Shown here: piece by piece, positions 30,648 to 39,200 of the stretch
How positions within the stretch are numbered: position 1 is the first letter of the stretch
How the letters are laid out: each line of letters starts with the position of its first letter
Source of the DNA: Pseudomonas sp.
GTDB taxonomy: Bacteria; Pseudomonadota; Gammaproteobacteria; Pseudomonadales; Pseudomonadaceae
Assembly (NCBI GenBank): GCA_030603065.1
Contig: JAUVYN010000009.1
Location: 1-64,000 of the forward strand
Length of the DNA stretch: 64,000 bases
Reading direction: 5' to 3'
Made by a program: the position numbers and the translations under genes
The notes under the pieces: generated by a model
Seen by the model: only the letters and a program-made list of their open reading frames with translations
Told to the model about the DNA's origin: nothing
Database searches by the model: none

Positions 30648-31031
30648 ATGACCGATTTCTTTATCGCCGGCACTCAGTCCATCCCGGAAATCCGCAGCGA
30701 CTGGGACGCAGGCGCACTGCACATGCGGGGCGACTCCTATCCGGAGAACTCCTTCGAGCTGTTCAATCAGGTGTTCGAATGGATCGAACAGTACCTGAAC
30801 GAAACCAACCGACCACTGACGCTCCATCTGCACCTGCTGTACCTGAACACCAGCAGCATCAAGGCCATGATGGATATCTTCGATACGCTGGAGGCGGCGT
30901 TCGCCAAAGGCCGCGAGATGTCGGTCATCTGGAGCTACGACCCGCGCAACGAACGGGTGGCGGAACTGGCCGAGGAGTTCAGGGAAGACTGTACCTTTCC
31001 TTTCGATATCGTTGCCCAGAGCGGACCATGA
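30648..31031 (+). CDS. siaC: SiaC, phospho-switch activator of SiaD (DUF1987)
   Basis: A 127-residue DUF1987/SiaC protein. The phosphorylated residue known in P. aeruginosa is Thr68; counting from this ATG the sequence YLNTSSIK places a Thr exactly at 68. Unphosphorylated SiaC binds SiaD and stimulates c-di-GMP synthesis. Its TGA overlaps the siaD ATG (ATGA), which suits a stoichiometric partner pair. Confidence 0.92.
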   Translation: MTDFFIAGTQSIPEIRSDWDAGALHMRGDSYPENSFELFNQVFEWIEQYLNETNRPLTLHLHLLYLNTSSIKAMMDIFDTLEAAFAKGREMSVIWSYDPRNERVAELAEEFREDCTFPFDIVAQSGP

Positions 31032-31837
31032 AGGCCCCGCAGGGAGAACTGGAGGAGCGGGTCCAGAACGCGCTGGACGACCCCGAGCATGGATCGAATA
31101 CATTGCGTCCGGTGCTTGAAGAGGTCTGGACCGCCCATCGCGAACTGATACGTCGCATCGACCGCATCAGCCGTATATCCGATGCCTACCAGAGCGAGAC
31201 CAAGCGCAACGAGAGTACGCTGGCCCTGCGTCTGAAAAAACAGCTCCGCCAGCTGGAGAAGGTCGCGCGCATCTCCGACCATTATCAGAAAATGATGCAC
31301 GATCTGAATCTCGCCCTGCGCGACGCCTCGAATCAGGACGCGCTCACCGGCCTGGCGAACCGTCGACCGGTAGTCGAACGCCTGCGCGAAGAAGCCATGC
31401 GCTTCACCCGCTATCAGCGCCCGTTCAGCGTAGCCATGCTCGACATAGACCACTTCAAGCAGATCAACGACCTGTACGGCCACGAGATCGGCGACAAGGT
31501 CCTGGTTGAGGTCGCCCGGGTACTCAGATCAGAGGTTCGCGACCAGGATCTGTGCGGCCGCTGGGGTGGGGAGGAGTTCCTGATACTGATGCCGGAAACA
31601 CCTCAGGATGCCGCGCGCAGCGTAGTCGAGCGAGTTCGCGCCGCCATCGAGCGGCTGCAGGTTCGGGTCGACGAACAGGCTATCAGCGTCACAATGAGCA
31701 TCGGGCTCGCCCAGCATGCTCAGGGCGACACTTACTCGGACACCATCAACCGAGCCGACTCCGCGCTGCTTTCGGCCAAGCGCGGCGGGCGCAATCGTTT
31801 CGAGCAGGCGGCCGACGCGGACCGGAACAATCCCTAG
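31028..31837 (+). CDS. siaD: Diguanylate cyclase SiaD
   Basis: A 269-residue soluble cyclase making c-di-GMP from GTP. The N-terminal ~95 residues are helical and likely coiled (RRIDRISRISDAYQ, RLKKQLRQLEKVARI), matching the SiaC-binding stalk. The GGDEF domain has catalytic GGEEF at 180-184 and the product-inhibition site RDQD at 171-174. The ATG overlapping siaC is chosen over a longer open frame inside siaC. The TAG stop shares a CTAG palindrome with the convergent pilU stop. Confidence 0.93.
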   Translation: MKAPQGELEERVQNALDDPEHGSNTLRPVLEEVWTAHRELIRRIDRISRISDAYQSETKRNESTLALRLKKQLRQLEKVARISDHYQKMMHDLNLALRDASNQDALTGLANRRPVVERLREEAMRFTRYQRPFSVAMLDIDHFKQINDLYGHEIGDKVLVEVARVLRSEVRDQDLCGRWGGEEFLILMPETPQDAARSVVERVRAAIERLQVRVDEQAISVTMSIGLAQHAQGDTYSDTINRADSALLSAKRGGRNRFEQAADADRNNP

Positions 31838-32994
31838 AAGCTGCCCCGCTTGGAACGCGGGCGAAATTCATCGTCGTCTGCTTCCAGCGACAGACCCGCC
31901 GCTGCAGTCCCCATCAGATGCTTGCCGTCGGTTTCCGAGCCCAGCTTGATCAGAAGGCGCAGGTCGTTCGCCGAGTCGGCGTGGGCCAGCGCATCCTCGT
32001 AGGTGATCTCGCCCTGACCGTAAAGCTTGTACAACGCCTGATCGAAGGTTTGCATCCCCAGCTCGTTGGAGCGGGCCATCAGGGGTTTGAGCTCGTGCAC
32101 CTCACCCTTGCGAATCAGGTCCGCGGCGAGCGGGGTATTGAGCAGCACCTCGATAGCGGCACGGCGACCCTTGCCGTCGGGCGTCGGGATCAGCTGTTGA
32201 GCGACAATGGCCTTCAGATTCAACGAAAGGTCCATCCACACCTGCTGATGCATTTCGGTCGGGAAGAAGTGAATGATGCGATCCAGCGCCTGGTTGGCGT
32301 TGTTGGCGTGCAAAGTCGCCAGACAGAGGTGCCCCGTTTCGGCGAAGGCGACTGCGTGATCCATGGTTTCCCGAGTCCGCACCTCACCGATCAGAATTAC
32401 ATCGGGCGCCTGGCGCAGAGTGTTCTTCAGCGCGACCTCGAAGGAATCGGTATCGATGCCGACCTCGCGCTGGGTGACGATGCAATTCTGATGCTGATGA
32501 ATGAATTCGATAGGGTCTTCGATAGTGATGATGTGCCCGCTGGAGTTGCGGTTGCGGTAGCCGATCATCGATGCGAGTGAAGTGGACTTGCCGGTACCGG
32601 TGGCACCGACGAAGATCACCAGGCCGCGCTTGGTCATCGCCAGCTTCTTGAGAATCTCGGGCAGGCGCAGGTCTTCCATGGAGGGAATGTTGACCTCGAT
32701 GCGGCGCAGCACCATGCCTACCAGATTACGCTGGTAGAAAGCGCTGACCCGGAAACGCCCGATCCCGCGGGCACTGATTGCGAAGTTGCACTCACGCTTC
32801 TCGGCAAACTCGCGGCGCTGGGCCTCGGTCATCACGCCAAGCACGGTCTCACGCGTCTGCTCGGGCGATAACGGTGTCTTGGTGACCGGCAGAATCTTGC
32901 CATTGACCTTCATGCTGGGAGCTACGCCGGCGGTGATGAAGAGATCCGAAGCTCCCTTGTCCACCATCAGCCGCAACAGTTTCTCGAACTCCAT
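31834..32994 (-). CDS. pilU: Type IV pilus retraction ATPase PilU
   Basis: A 386-residue PilT-family ATPase. Walker A is GATGTGKS near residue 130; the Asp box and Walker B are in HIITIEDPIEF and PDVILIGEVRTRETM. The His box lies in TGHLCLATLHANNA. PilU supports PilT-dependent retraction. It ends with a basic tail. Downstream in the same direction as pilT, separated by 42 nt; both are part of the twitching machinery governed by the Chp array. Confidence 0.95.
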   Translation of the reverse strand: MEFEKLLRLMVDKGASDLFITAGVAPSMKVNGKILPVTKTPLSPEQTRETVLGVMTEAQRREFAEKRECNFAISARGIGRFRVSAFYQRNLVGMVLRRIEVNIPSMEDLRLPEILKKLAMTKRGLVIFVGATGTGKSTSLASMIGYRNRNSSGHIITIEDPIEFIHQHQNCIVTQREVGIDTDSFEVALKNTLRQAPDVILIGEVRTRETMDHAVAFAETGHLCLATLHANNANQALDRIIHFFPTEMHQQVWMDLSLNLKAIVAQQLIPTPDGKGRRAAIEVLLNTPLAADLIRKGEVHELKPLMARSNELGMQTFDQALYKLYGQGEITYEDALAHADSANDLRLLIKLGSETDGKHLMGTAAAGLSLEADDDEFRPRSKRGSF

Positions 32995-33036
32995 ATAACC
33001 CTCTTTCCTTGCGCCGGCGCCGTATGCGGCAGCTGA

Positions 33037-34071
33037 TCAGAATCCGTCGGTGACCTTGGCCTTTTCGCGTGCCGCGTCCTTGGTCACCAGACCCTTGGCG
33101 ACCAGCCCCTTGAGGCACATGTCGAGAGTCTGCATACCAAGGTTGCCACCAGTCTGGATGGCGGAATACATCTGGGCCACCTTGTCTTCGCGGATCAGGT
33201 TGCGGATGGCAGGGGTGCCGATCATGATCTCGTGGGCCGCGACCCGACCACCACCGATCTTTTTCAGCAGGGTTTGCGAAATGACCGCCTGCAGAGATTC
33301 GGAAAGCATTGACCGCACCATGGCCTTTTCTTCACCTGGGAATACATCCACCACTCGGTCGATGGTCTTGGCCGCAGAGGTAGTATGCAGGGTGCCGAAC
33401 ACAAGGTGCCCGGTTTCCGCGGCGGTCAGCGCCAGGCGAATGGTTTCGAGGTCACGCATCTCGCCAACCAGGATGATGTCCGGATCCTCCCGCAGGGCCG
33501 AGCGCAATGCTTCGGCGAAACCGAGCGTGTCACGATGGACTTCACGCTGGTTGACCAGGCACTTCTTGGATTCGTGAACGAATTCGATCGGGTCCTCGAT
33601 GGTGAGGATGTGCTGATACTTGGTGATGTTCAAGTAATCCAGCATGGCCGCAAGCGTCGTGGATTTGCCCGAACCGGTCGGACCGGTAACCAGAACCAGT
33701 CCACGCGGAACGTCGGCAATCTTCTTGAAAACGTCGCCCATTCCCAGTTCCTCCATGGTAAGTACCTTGGATGGAATGGTCCGGAACACGGCACCGGCAC
33801 CACGATTCTGGTTGAAGGCATTGACACGGAAGCGGGCCACGCCCGGAACCTCGAAGGAAAAGTCGGTCTCGAGGAATTCTTCGAAATCCTTGCGCTGCTT
33901 GTCATTCATGATGTCGTAGATCAGCGCATGAACCTGCTTGTGTTCCATTGCCGGAACGTTGATGCGGCGTACGTCCCCGTCAACACGAATCATGGGCGGC
34001 AGTCCGGCCGAAAGATGCAAGTCCGACGCGCCCTGTTTGGCGCTGAAGGCTAACAGCTCAGTAATATCCAT
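33037..34071 (-). CDS. pilT: Type IV pilus retraction motor PilT
   Basis: A 344-residue hexameric ATPase, exactly the usual length from ATG 34071. Motifs: Walker A GPTGSGKS (~residue 131), Asp box LTIEDPIEFVH, Walker B DIILVGEMRDLETI, His box TGHLVFGTLHTTSA, and the retraction motif AIRNLIRE in the C-terminal domain. An 8-codon upstream extension exists but is not family-like. Divergent from yggS across a 78-nt gap. Confidence 0.96.
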   Translation of the reverse strand: MDITELLAFSAKQGASDLHLSAGLPPMIRVDGDVRRINVPAMEHKQVHALIYDIMNDKQRKDFEEFLETDFSFEVPGVARFRVNAFNQNRGAGAVFRTIPSKVLTMEELGMGDVFKKIADVPRGLVLVTGPTGSGKSTTLAAMLDYLNITKYQHILTIEDPIEFVHESKKCLVNQREVHRDTLGFAEALRSALREDPDIILVGEMRDLETIRLALTAAETGHLVFGTLHTTSAAKTIDRVVDVFPGEEKAMVRSMLSESLQAVISQTLLKKIGGGRVAAHEIMIGTPAIRNLIREDKVAQMYSAIQTGGNLGMQTLDMCLKGLVAKGLVTKDAAREKAKVTDGF

Positions 34072-34149
34072 AGGGTTCCCCATAGCGTCCTGCAAGCATG
34101 TAGAATGCCGGCAAGATGAATTCGATTGGCAAGGTATCTAACGACAGTA

Positions 34150-34854
34150 ATGTCCACGATAGCAGAGAATATTGCAAACGTTCGTGAACGGATTCACCGC
34201 GCCGTTGTCGCGTCCGCTCGGACCCCTGACGAGGTCACACTGATCGCCGTCACCAAGACCCGTCCGGCCAGCGACGTCCGTGAAGCCTGGGCCGCCGGCA
34301 TTCGCGATGTGGGCGAAAATTATCTGCAGGAAGCGCTGGAAAAGATGGACGACCTGGACGACCTGCCGCTGACCTGGCACTTCATCGGTCCGATCCAGTC
34401 AAACAAGACCCGCGCACTGGCCGAGCGCTTCGATTGGGTGCACAGCGTCGATCGCCTGAAAATCGCCCAGCGCTTGTCCGGCCAGCGCCCTGCAAACCTG
34501 CCGCCCTTGAACATCTGCCTGCAGGTAAACATCAGTGGTGAAGCCAGCAAGTCCGGCGTCGCCCCCGAGGCAGTCGCCGAGCTGGCGGTCGCAATTCAGC
34601 AGTTGCCCGGCGTTCGCCTGCGCGGGCTAATGGCTATCCCTGCTCCGGCAGAGGACAGCGAGGGCCGACGCGCCCCCTTGCGCGCGCTCGCCGAATTGAT
34701 GGCAGGACTGCCCGGGCAGCTCGACACCCTGTCGATGGGCATGAGCGACGACCTGACCGAAGCCGTGCAGGAGGGCGCGACCATGCTGCGCATCGGCACC
34801 GCACTGTTCGGCCCTCGTAATTACTCCAACTCCCCCACCCCGGAACACTCATGA
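34150..34854 (+). CDS. yggS: PLP homeostasis protein YggS
   Basis: A 234-residue alanine-racemase-like PLP-binding protein (PLPBP/YggS). The PLP lysine is in LIAVTKTRP near residue 36; other family segments are GENYLQEALEKM, WHFIGPIQSNKTR and the phosphate-binding SMGMSDDLTEAV. It buffers pyridoxal phosphate and affects amino-acid pools. Overlaps proC by 4 nt (ATGA), a very common pairing. Confidence 0.95.
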   Translation: MSTIAENIANVRERIHRAVVASARTPDEVTLIAVTKTRPASDVREAWAAGIRDVGENYLQEALEKMDDLDDLPLTWHFIGPIQSNKTRALAERFDWVHSVDRLKIAQRLSGQRPANLPPLNICLQVNISGEASKSGVAPEAVAELAVAIQQLPGVRLRGLMAIPAPAEDSEGRRAPLRALAELMAGLPGQLDTLSMGMSDDLTEAVQEGATMLRIGTALFGPRNYSNSPTPEHS

Positions 34855-35669
34855 CAGCATTCACCATAGGCTTCATTGGCGCCGGCAACATGGCGACCAG
34901 CCTGATCGGCGGTCTTCTGCAGCAGGGCGTCAAGCCCTCTCGCCTGCTAGCCAGCGATCACTCCCCGGAACAATGCGAGAAGCTCAAGCGCCAGTTCGGC
35001 GTGCGTACTACCCAGGACAACGCGGTGCTGGCCGCGGAGAGTGACGTGCTGGTACTAGCGGTTAAACCGCAGGTAATGCAGGAGGTCTGCCGAGCCTTGC
35101 CGACGCAGCGCCGCCCGGGCCAGCTGATCATTTCGATCGCAGCAGGAATCAGCTGTGACAGCCTTGAAGCATGGCTGGGCGTTGGCGACGCCATTGTCCG
35201 CTGCATGCCCAATACGCCTTCATTGCGCCGCCAGGGGGTCAGCGGGCTGTTCGCCAACGCCGCGGTTACCACTGAGCAGCGCAGCCGCGCCGAAGACATA
35301 CTCAATGCGGTCGGTATCAGCCTATGGCTGGAAGAAGAGCATCTCATCGACGCAGTTACCGCTGTATCCGGAAGCGGCCCGGCCTACTTCTTTTATTTGA
35401 TGGAAGCCATGACCACGGCAGGGGAACGGCTTGGACTTCCGCGGGAGACAGCTGAGCGGCTGACCCTGTTCACCGCGCTCGGGGCAGCCGACATGGCCGT
35501 GCACAGTGATGTCGATGTCGCCGAACTGCGCCGCCGCGTCTGTTCGCCCGGCGGCACAACCGAGCGTGCAATCAACAGCTTTGCCAGTGACGACCTGCCT
35601 GGCATGGTCGCTCGCGCCATGCAGGCAGCAGCCGACCGCGCAGCGGAAATGACCCGAGAACTTGCCTGA
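34851..35669 (+). CDS. proC: Pyrroline-5-carboxylate reductase
   Basis: A 272-residue enzyme catalysing the last step of proline synthesis. The NAD(P)-binding loop IGFIGAGNMATSLIGG is at the N-terminus, the substrate/dimer region has VRCMPNTPSL, and the C-terminal signature VSGSGPAYFFYLMEAM and RRRVCSPGGTTERAI are intact. Coupled to yggS; yggT begins 14 nt later. Confidence 0.96.
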   Translation: MTAFTIGFIGAGNMATSLIGGLLQQGVKPSRLLASDHSPEQCEKLKRQFGVRTTQDNAVLAAESDVLVLAVKPQVMQEVCRALPTQRRPGQLIISIAAGISCDSLEAWLGVGDAIVRCMPNTPSLRRQGVSGLFANAAVTTEQRSRAEDILNAVGISLWLEEEHLIDAVTAVSGSGPAYFFYLMEAMTTAGERLGLPRETAERLTLFTALGAADMAVHSDVDVAELRRRVCSPGGTTERAINSFASDDLPGMVARAMQAAADRAAEMTRELA

Positions 35670-35683
35670 GGAGAAGCAGCAAC

Positions 35684-36274
35684 ATGAACGGACTGAACAT
35701 GGCCGCCGTCTACGTGATCCAGACCCTGGGCAGCCTTTACTTGCTGGTCGTGCTGCTGCGCTTCATTCTGCAGCTGGTCAAGGCTGACTTCTATAATCCG
35801 CTGTCCCAGTTCATCGTCAGGGCCACCCAGCCGCTCCTCGCGCCCCTGCGGCGCGTCATCCCCAGCGCGGCCGGTCTCGATCTGGCCTCGCTGGTGCTGG
35901 CGGTGCTCATCCAGATGCTGCTGATGGCCATCATCGTCATGCTCATGGGTTATGCGCTGCCCAACGTTCTGCAGCTGCTGGTCTGGTCTCTGGTCGCGGT
36001 GACAGCGCTGTTCCTGCGGGTGTTCTTCTTTGCCCTGATAATCAGCATCATCCTGTCCTGGGTAGCCCCGCGCAGCAGCAACCCGGCCGCGATGCTGGTG
36101 CAGCAAATATGCGAACCGGTCATGGCGCCGATTCGCCGCTTCATTCCGCCGCTGGGGGGACTGGATCTGTCGCCAATATTTGCCTTCATCGCATTGCGCC
36201 TGCTCGACATGCTGCTGATCGCCAACCTGGCCGCCGCCACCGGCATGCCGACCGGTTTGACCCTGGCCCTATAG
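35684..36274 (+). CDS. yggT: YggT family integral membrane protein
   Basis: A 196-residue hydrophobic protein with two YGGT repeats. Each has a pair of membrane helices around a short motif: repeat 1 LLVVLLRFILQLVKADFYNPL..FIVRATQPLLAPLRRVIP and repeat 2 with ILSWVAPRSSNP..ICEPVMAPIRRFIPPLGGLD. Function is undefined; links to osmotic and K+ homeostasis have been suggested in enterics. Third gene of the yggS-proC-yggT operon. Confidence 0.93.
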   Translation: MNGLNMAAVYVIQTLGSLYLLVVLLRFILQLVKADFYNPLSQFIVRATQPLLAPLRRVIPSAAGLDLASLVLAVLIQMLLMAIIVMLMGYALPNVLQLLVWSLVAVTALFLRVFFFALIISIILSWVAPRSSNPAAMLVQQICEPVMAPIRRFIPPLGGLDLSPIFAFIALRLLDMLLIANLAAATGMPTGLTLAL

Positions 36275-36275
36275 C

Positions 36276-36290
36276 CGGACAGGGTGTCCG
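36276..36290. other. Short perfect hairpin after yggT
   Basis: CGGACA-GGG-TGTCCG, a 6-bp perfect stem directly after the yggT stop. No T-run follows, so at best a weak terminator or mRNA end-stabiliser ahead of the metX promoter. Confidence 0.3.
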
Positions 36291-36312
36291 TTCGACGCGG
36301 CTTTTGCTCGTA

Positions 36313-36341
36313 TTGCTAAGGCCGCGGCGCCTCTTTAGACT
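36313..36341 (+). promoter_or_regulatory. Predicted sigma-70 promoter of metX
   Basis: -35 TTGCTA (36313-36318) and -10 TAGACT (36336-36341) are separated by exactly 17 nt. Transcription would start near 36348 and give a ~57-nt leader holding the hairpin at 36361-36379. It lies between the yggT stop and metX, so metXW can be expressed apart from yggS-proC-yggT. Confidence 0.6.
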
Positions 36342-36360
36342 GGCGCCTCACGGTTGGTCG

Positions 36361-36379
36361 TACGCCGCTCTGCGGCGTA
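36361..36379 (+). other. Perfect stem-loop in the metX leader
   Basis: TACGCCGC-TCT-GCGGCGTA: an 8-bp perfect stem with a 3-nt loop, 25 nt upstream of the metX ATG. Without a U-tract it is not a terminator. It could shield or space the ribosome site or act as an operator palindrome; neither can be told from the sequence. Confidence 0.4.
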
Positions 36380-36404
36380 TGGCGCACAAGGAAACAGAAC
36401 TCCG

Positions 36405-37544
36405 ATGTCCAGATTCCCCGCTGATTCCGTAGGCCTGGTCACGCCCCAGTATCAGGCTTTCAACGAACCGTTGCGCCTGGCCTGCGGCAAGACGCTGCCG
36501 CGCTATGATCTGGTCTATGAAACCTACGGCGAACTCAACGCTGGCCGCAGTAATGCGGTTCTCATATGTCACGCGCTGTCCGGCCACCATCATGCCGCCG
36601 GATTCCATGCTGAAGACGATCGCAAGCCGGGCTGGTGGGATGCATGCATCGGTCCGGGCAAGGCCATCGATACCAACCGCTTTTTCGTCGTCAGCCTCAA
36701 TAACCTCGGAGGCTGTCATGGCTCGACAGGGCCCTGCAGCATCAATCCCGAGACTGGCAAGAGCTACGGCGCCAGCTTCCCGGTGTTGTCGGTGGAGGAT
36801 TGGGTCCACAGCCAGGCACGCCTGGCAGACGTACTGGGTATCGAGTGCTGGGCAGCGGTTGTCGGCGGCAGCCTCGGCGGCATGCAGGCGATCCAGTGGA
36901 CGATCAGCTACCCCGACCGCGTACGCCACTGCGTAGCGATTGCTACCGCGCCCAAACTGTCAGCACAGAACATCGCCTTCAACGAAGTGGCGCGCCAGGC
37001 GATCATCACCGATCCGGACTTTCACAACGGCGATTACGCGGCCTTCGGCGTGATTCCCAAACGAGGCCTGATGCTGGCACGCATGGTCGGGCATATCACC
37101 TACCTGTCGGATGACGCCATGGGCGAGAAATTCGGCCGCGAGCTGCGCACCGATCGTCTCAACTACGATTTCACCAGCGTGGAGTTTCAGGTCGAGAGTT
37201 ATCTGCGCTATCAGGGCCAGGAGTTCTCCGGGCGCTTCGATGCCAACACCTATTTGCTGATGACCAAGGCGCTGGATTACTTCGACCCAGCCGAGGCTCA
37301 CGGCGGCGATCTGGCAAAAACGCTAGCCCAGGTCAAGGCAAGCTTCCTGGTAATGTCCTTCACCACCGACTGGCGTTTCTCGCCGGCCCGATCGCGGGAA
37401 ATCGTCAATGCGCTCATGGCCGCGCGCAAGCCGGTCTCCTATCTGGACATCGAAGCAGCGCAGGGCCATGACGCCTTCCTGATGCCCATTCCCCGCTACG
37501 TCCAGGCGCTGGGCGGTTACATGAATCGCATCGAGGTGGTCTGA
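36405..37544 (+). CDS. metX: Homoserine O-acyltransferase MetX
   Basis: A 379-residue alpha/beta-hydrolase-fold transferase that activates homoserine for methionine synthesis (succinyl- or acetyl-CoA donor; pseudomonad MetX is usually a succinyltransferase, which cannot be read here). The nucleophile elbow [11 protein letters not shown] is near residue 150, [12 protein letters not shown] forms the oxyanion segment, and the Asp/His pair lies in the C-terminal part (FTTDWRFSP and QGHDAFLMP). Start ATG 36405 follows an AAGGAA-like site. metW follows 2 nt later. Confidence 0.94.
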   Translation: MSRFPADSVGLVTPQYQAFNEPLRLACGKTLPRYDLVYETYGELNAGRSNAVLICHALSGHHHAAGFHAEDDRKPGWWDACIGPGKAIDTNRFFVVSLNNLGGCHGSTGPCSINPETGKSYGASFPVLSVEDWVHSQARLADVLGIECWAAVVGGSLGGMQAIQWTISYPDRVRHCVAIATAPKLSAQNIAFNEVARQAIITDPDFHNGDYAAFGVIPKRGLMLARMVGHITYLSDDAMGEKFGRELRTDRLNYDFTSVEFQVESYLRYQGQEFSGRFDANTYLLMTKALDYFDPAEAHGGDLAKTLAQVKASFLVMSFTTDWRFSPARSREIVNALMAARKPVSYLDIEAAQGHDAFLMPIPRYVQALGGYMNRIEVV

Positions 37545-37546
37545 CA

Positions 37547-38140
37547 ATGCTGCGCGCCGATCTGGAAATCATTCAGGAATGGATCAAGCCGGCCAGCCGG
37601 GTGCTCGACCTTGGCTGCGGGGACGGCGAACTGCTGCGCTACCTGCGAGATCACAAGCAGGTTCAGGGCTACGGGCTGGAAATCGATCCGGACAAGATCA
37701 ACCACTGTATAGCCAAGGGCATCAACGTCATCGAGCAGGATCTGGACAAGGAGCTCGACAACTTCGAGGCCAAGAGCTTCGATACCGTGGTGATGACCCA
37801 GTCACTGCAGGCGTTGCACTATCCCGACCGGGTGCTGGAGGATATGCTGCGGATCGGCCAGGAAGGCATTCTGACCTTCCCCAACTTCGCGCACTGGCGC
37901 TGCCGCCTGTACCTGACCACCAAGGGTCGCATGCCGGTCTCTGATTTCATGCCCTATACTTGGTACAACACGCCCAATATCCACTTTTGCACCTTTCAGG
38001 ATTTCGAGGATCTCTGTCGCCAGCGCAACATCCGCATTCTCGATCGCCTGGTGGTCGACCAGACCCACAGAACCAGCCGTCTGAGTGCATTGTGGCCGAA
38101 CCTTCTGGGTGAAATTGCCATCTACCGGATTACACGCTGA
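37547..38140 (+). CDS. metW: Methionine biosynthesis protein MetW
   Basis: A 197-residue SAM-methyltransferase-like protein. The SAM loop VLDLGCGDGELLRYL is near residue 21, followed by VVMTQSLQALHYPDRVL and the conserved FPNFAHWRCR and YTWYNTPNIHFCTFQDFEDL. MetW works with MetX and is thought to enhance its acyltransferase activity. Separated from metX by 2 nt. Confidence 0.94.
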   Translation: MLRADLEIIQEWIKPASRVLDLGCGDGELLRYLRDHKQVQGYGLEIDPDKINHCIAKGINVIEQDLDKELDNFEAKSFDTVVMTQSLQALHYPDRVLEDMLRIGQEGILTFPNFAHWRCRLYLTTKGRMPVSDFMPYTWYNTPNIHFCTFQDFEDLCRQRNIRILDRLVVDQTHRTSRLSALWPNLLGEIAIYRITR

Positions 38141-38155
38141 TCCAGGAGAATGACC

Positions 38156-38599
38156 ATGCTACGCAATCTGCTTCTTGCCCTTACCCTTATCGTCAGCCCG
38201 CTGGCCATGGCCCAGGCCACCTCCGAACCTCAGCGCTTCGGTGATCTGCTGGTATACCGCACTCTGTTCAACAGCAGCTTCCTGCAGCCCGACGTCGCCG
38301 CCAACACCGGTCTCGAGCGTGGCCCGAATGTCGGCGTGATCAACCTGCTGGTTCAGCGCCAGACTCCGCAAGGCCCTGTACATGTGGACGCCAACGTGCG
38401 CGGTACCGTGCGAAACATGCTTGGCCAGAGTCAGGATCTGGACTTCATCCGTATCCAGGAAGACGAAGCCATCTATTTCGTCGCCAACTACCGCTCCAAT
38501 CAGCGCGGCGTGTTGCGCTTCACCGTAACCGTGCAGGGCGAAGAAGGTGGCCCCGAGCACGAGATGCAGTTCCATCAGGAATTCCACCCGGATGACTGA
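38156..38599 (+). CDS. Exported DUF4426 protein
   Basis: A 147-residue secreted protein with a clean signal peptide ([21 protein letters not shown]). The mature domain is beta-rich ([32 protein letters not shown]) as in the DUF4426 family, function unknown. Two in-frame ATGs are 6 nt apart; AGGAGA lies 6 nt before the second (38156), so I use that. The 3' end overlaps rdgB by 8 nt. Location between metW and rdgB is conserved in pseudomonads. Confidence 0.85.
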   Translation: MLRNLLLALTLIVSPLAMAQATSEPQRFGDLLVYRTLFNSSFLQPDVAANTGLERGPNVGVINLLVQRQTPQGPVHVDANVRGTVRNMLGQSQDLDFIRIQEDEAIYFVANYRSNQRGVLRFTVTVQGEEGGPEHEMQFHQEFHPDD

Positions 38600-39200
38600 G
38601 CGCGACCTTCCCTTCAACCAGCTGGTACTGGCGAGCGGCAACGCCAAGAAGATCACCGAGCTGCAAAGCATGCTCGGCGATCGGGTAGAAGTCGTGCCAC
38701 AGGGCCGTTTCGTCGCTGAGGAAGCCGAGGAAACCGGACTTACCTTCGTCGAAAATGCTCTGATCAAGGCCCGCCACGCTGCTCGAGCTTCCGGCCTGCC
38801 GGCACTTGCCGATGATTCCGGTCTGGCAGTCGACGCACTGGGCGGTGCCCCAGGCATCTACTCGGCGCGCTACGCCGGCGGCGCGGGCGACCAGGCCAAC
38901 AATGCCAAGTTGCTCGAAGCCCTGAGTGGCGTGCCGGAGGCACAACGTACCGCCAGGTTCATCTCGGTACTGGTATTGTTGCGCCATGCCGAAGACCCGA
39001 CGCCGATCATCTGTGAAGGCGTCTGGGAAGGACGGATACTCGAGGCGCCACGGGGAGAGAATGGCTTTGGCTACGACCCGCTGTTCTGGGTGCCTGAGTG
39101 CGAGTGCTCCAGTGCCGAGCTGGATGCAGCGACCAAGAACCGCCTGAGCCACCGCGGTCGCGCCATGGCCCTGCTGCACCAGCGGCTGGGCCTGGCTTGA
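38592..39200 (+). CDS. rdgB: dITP/XTP pyrophosphatase RdgB
   Basis: A 202-residue HAM1-family house-cleaning nucleotidase that hydrolyses dITP, dHAPTP and XTP to monophosphates. Motifs: N-terminal [14 protein letters not shown], the catalytic [29 protein letters not shown] and the C-terminal SHRGRAM. It starts within the DUF4426 gene and its TGA overlaps the proposed TTG start of hemW. Confidence 0.96.
   Translation: MTERDLPFNQLVLASGNAKKITELQSMLGDRVEVVPQGRFVAEEAEETGLTFVENALIKARHAARASGLPALADDSGLAVDALGGAPGIYSARYAGGAGDQANNAKLLEALSGVPEAQRTARFISVLVLLRHAEDPTPIICEGVWEGRILEAPRGENGFGYDPLFWVPECECSSAELDAATKNRLSHRGRAMALLHQRLGLA

Noticed and set aside
36275..36404. SAM riboswitch before metX
   Set aside because: Only two short simple hairpins are present; none of the conserved multi-helix cores of SAM-I or SAM-II can be drawn.
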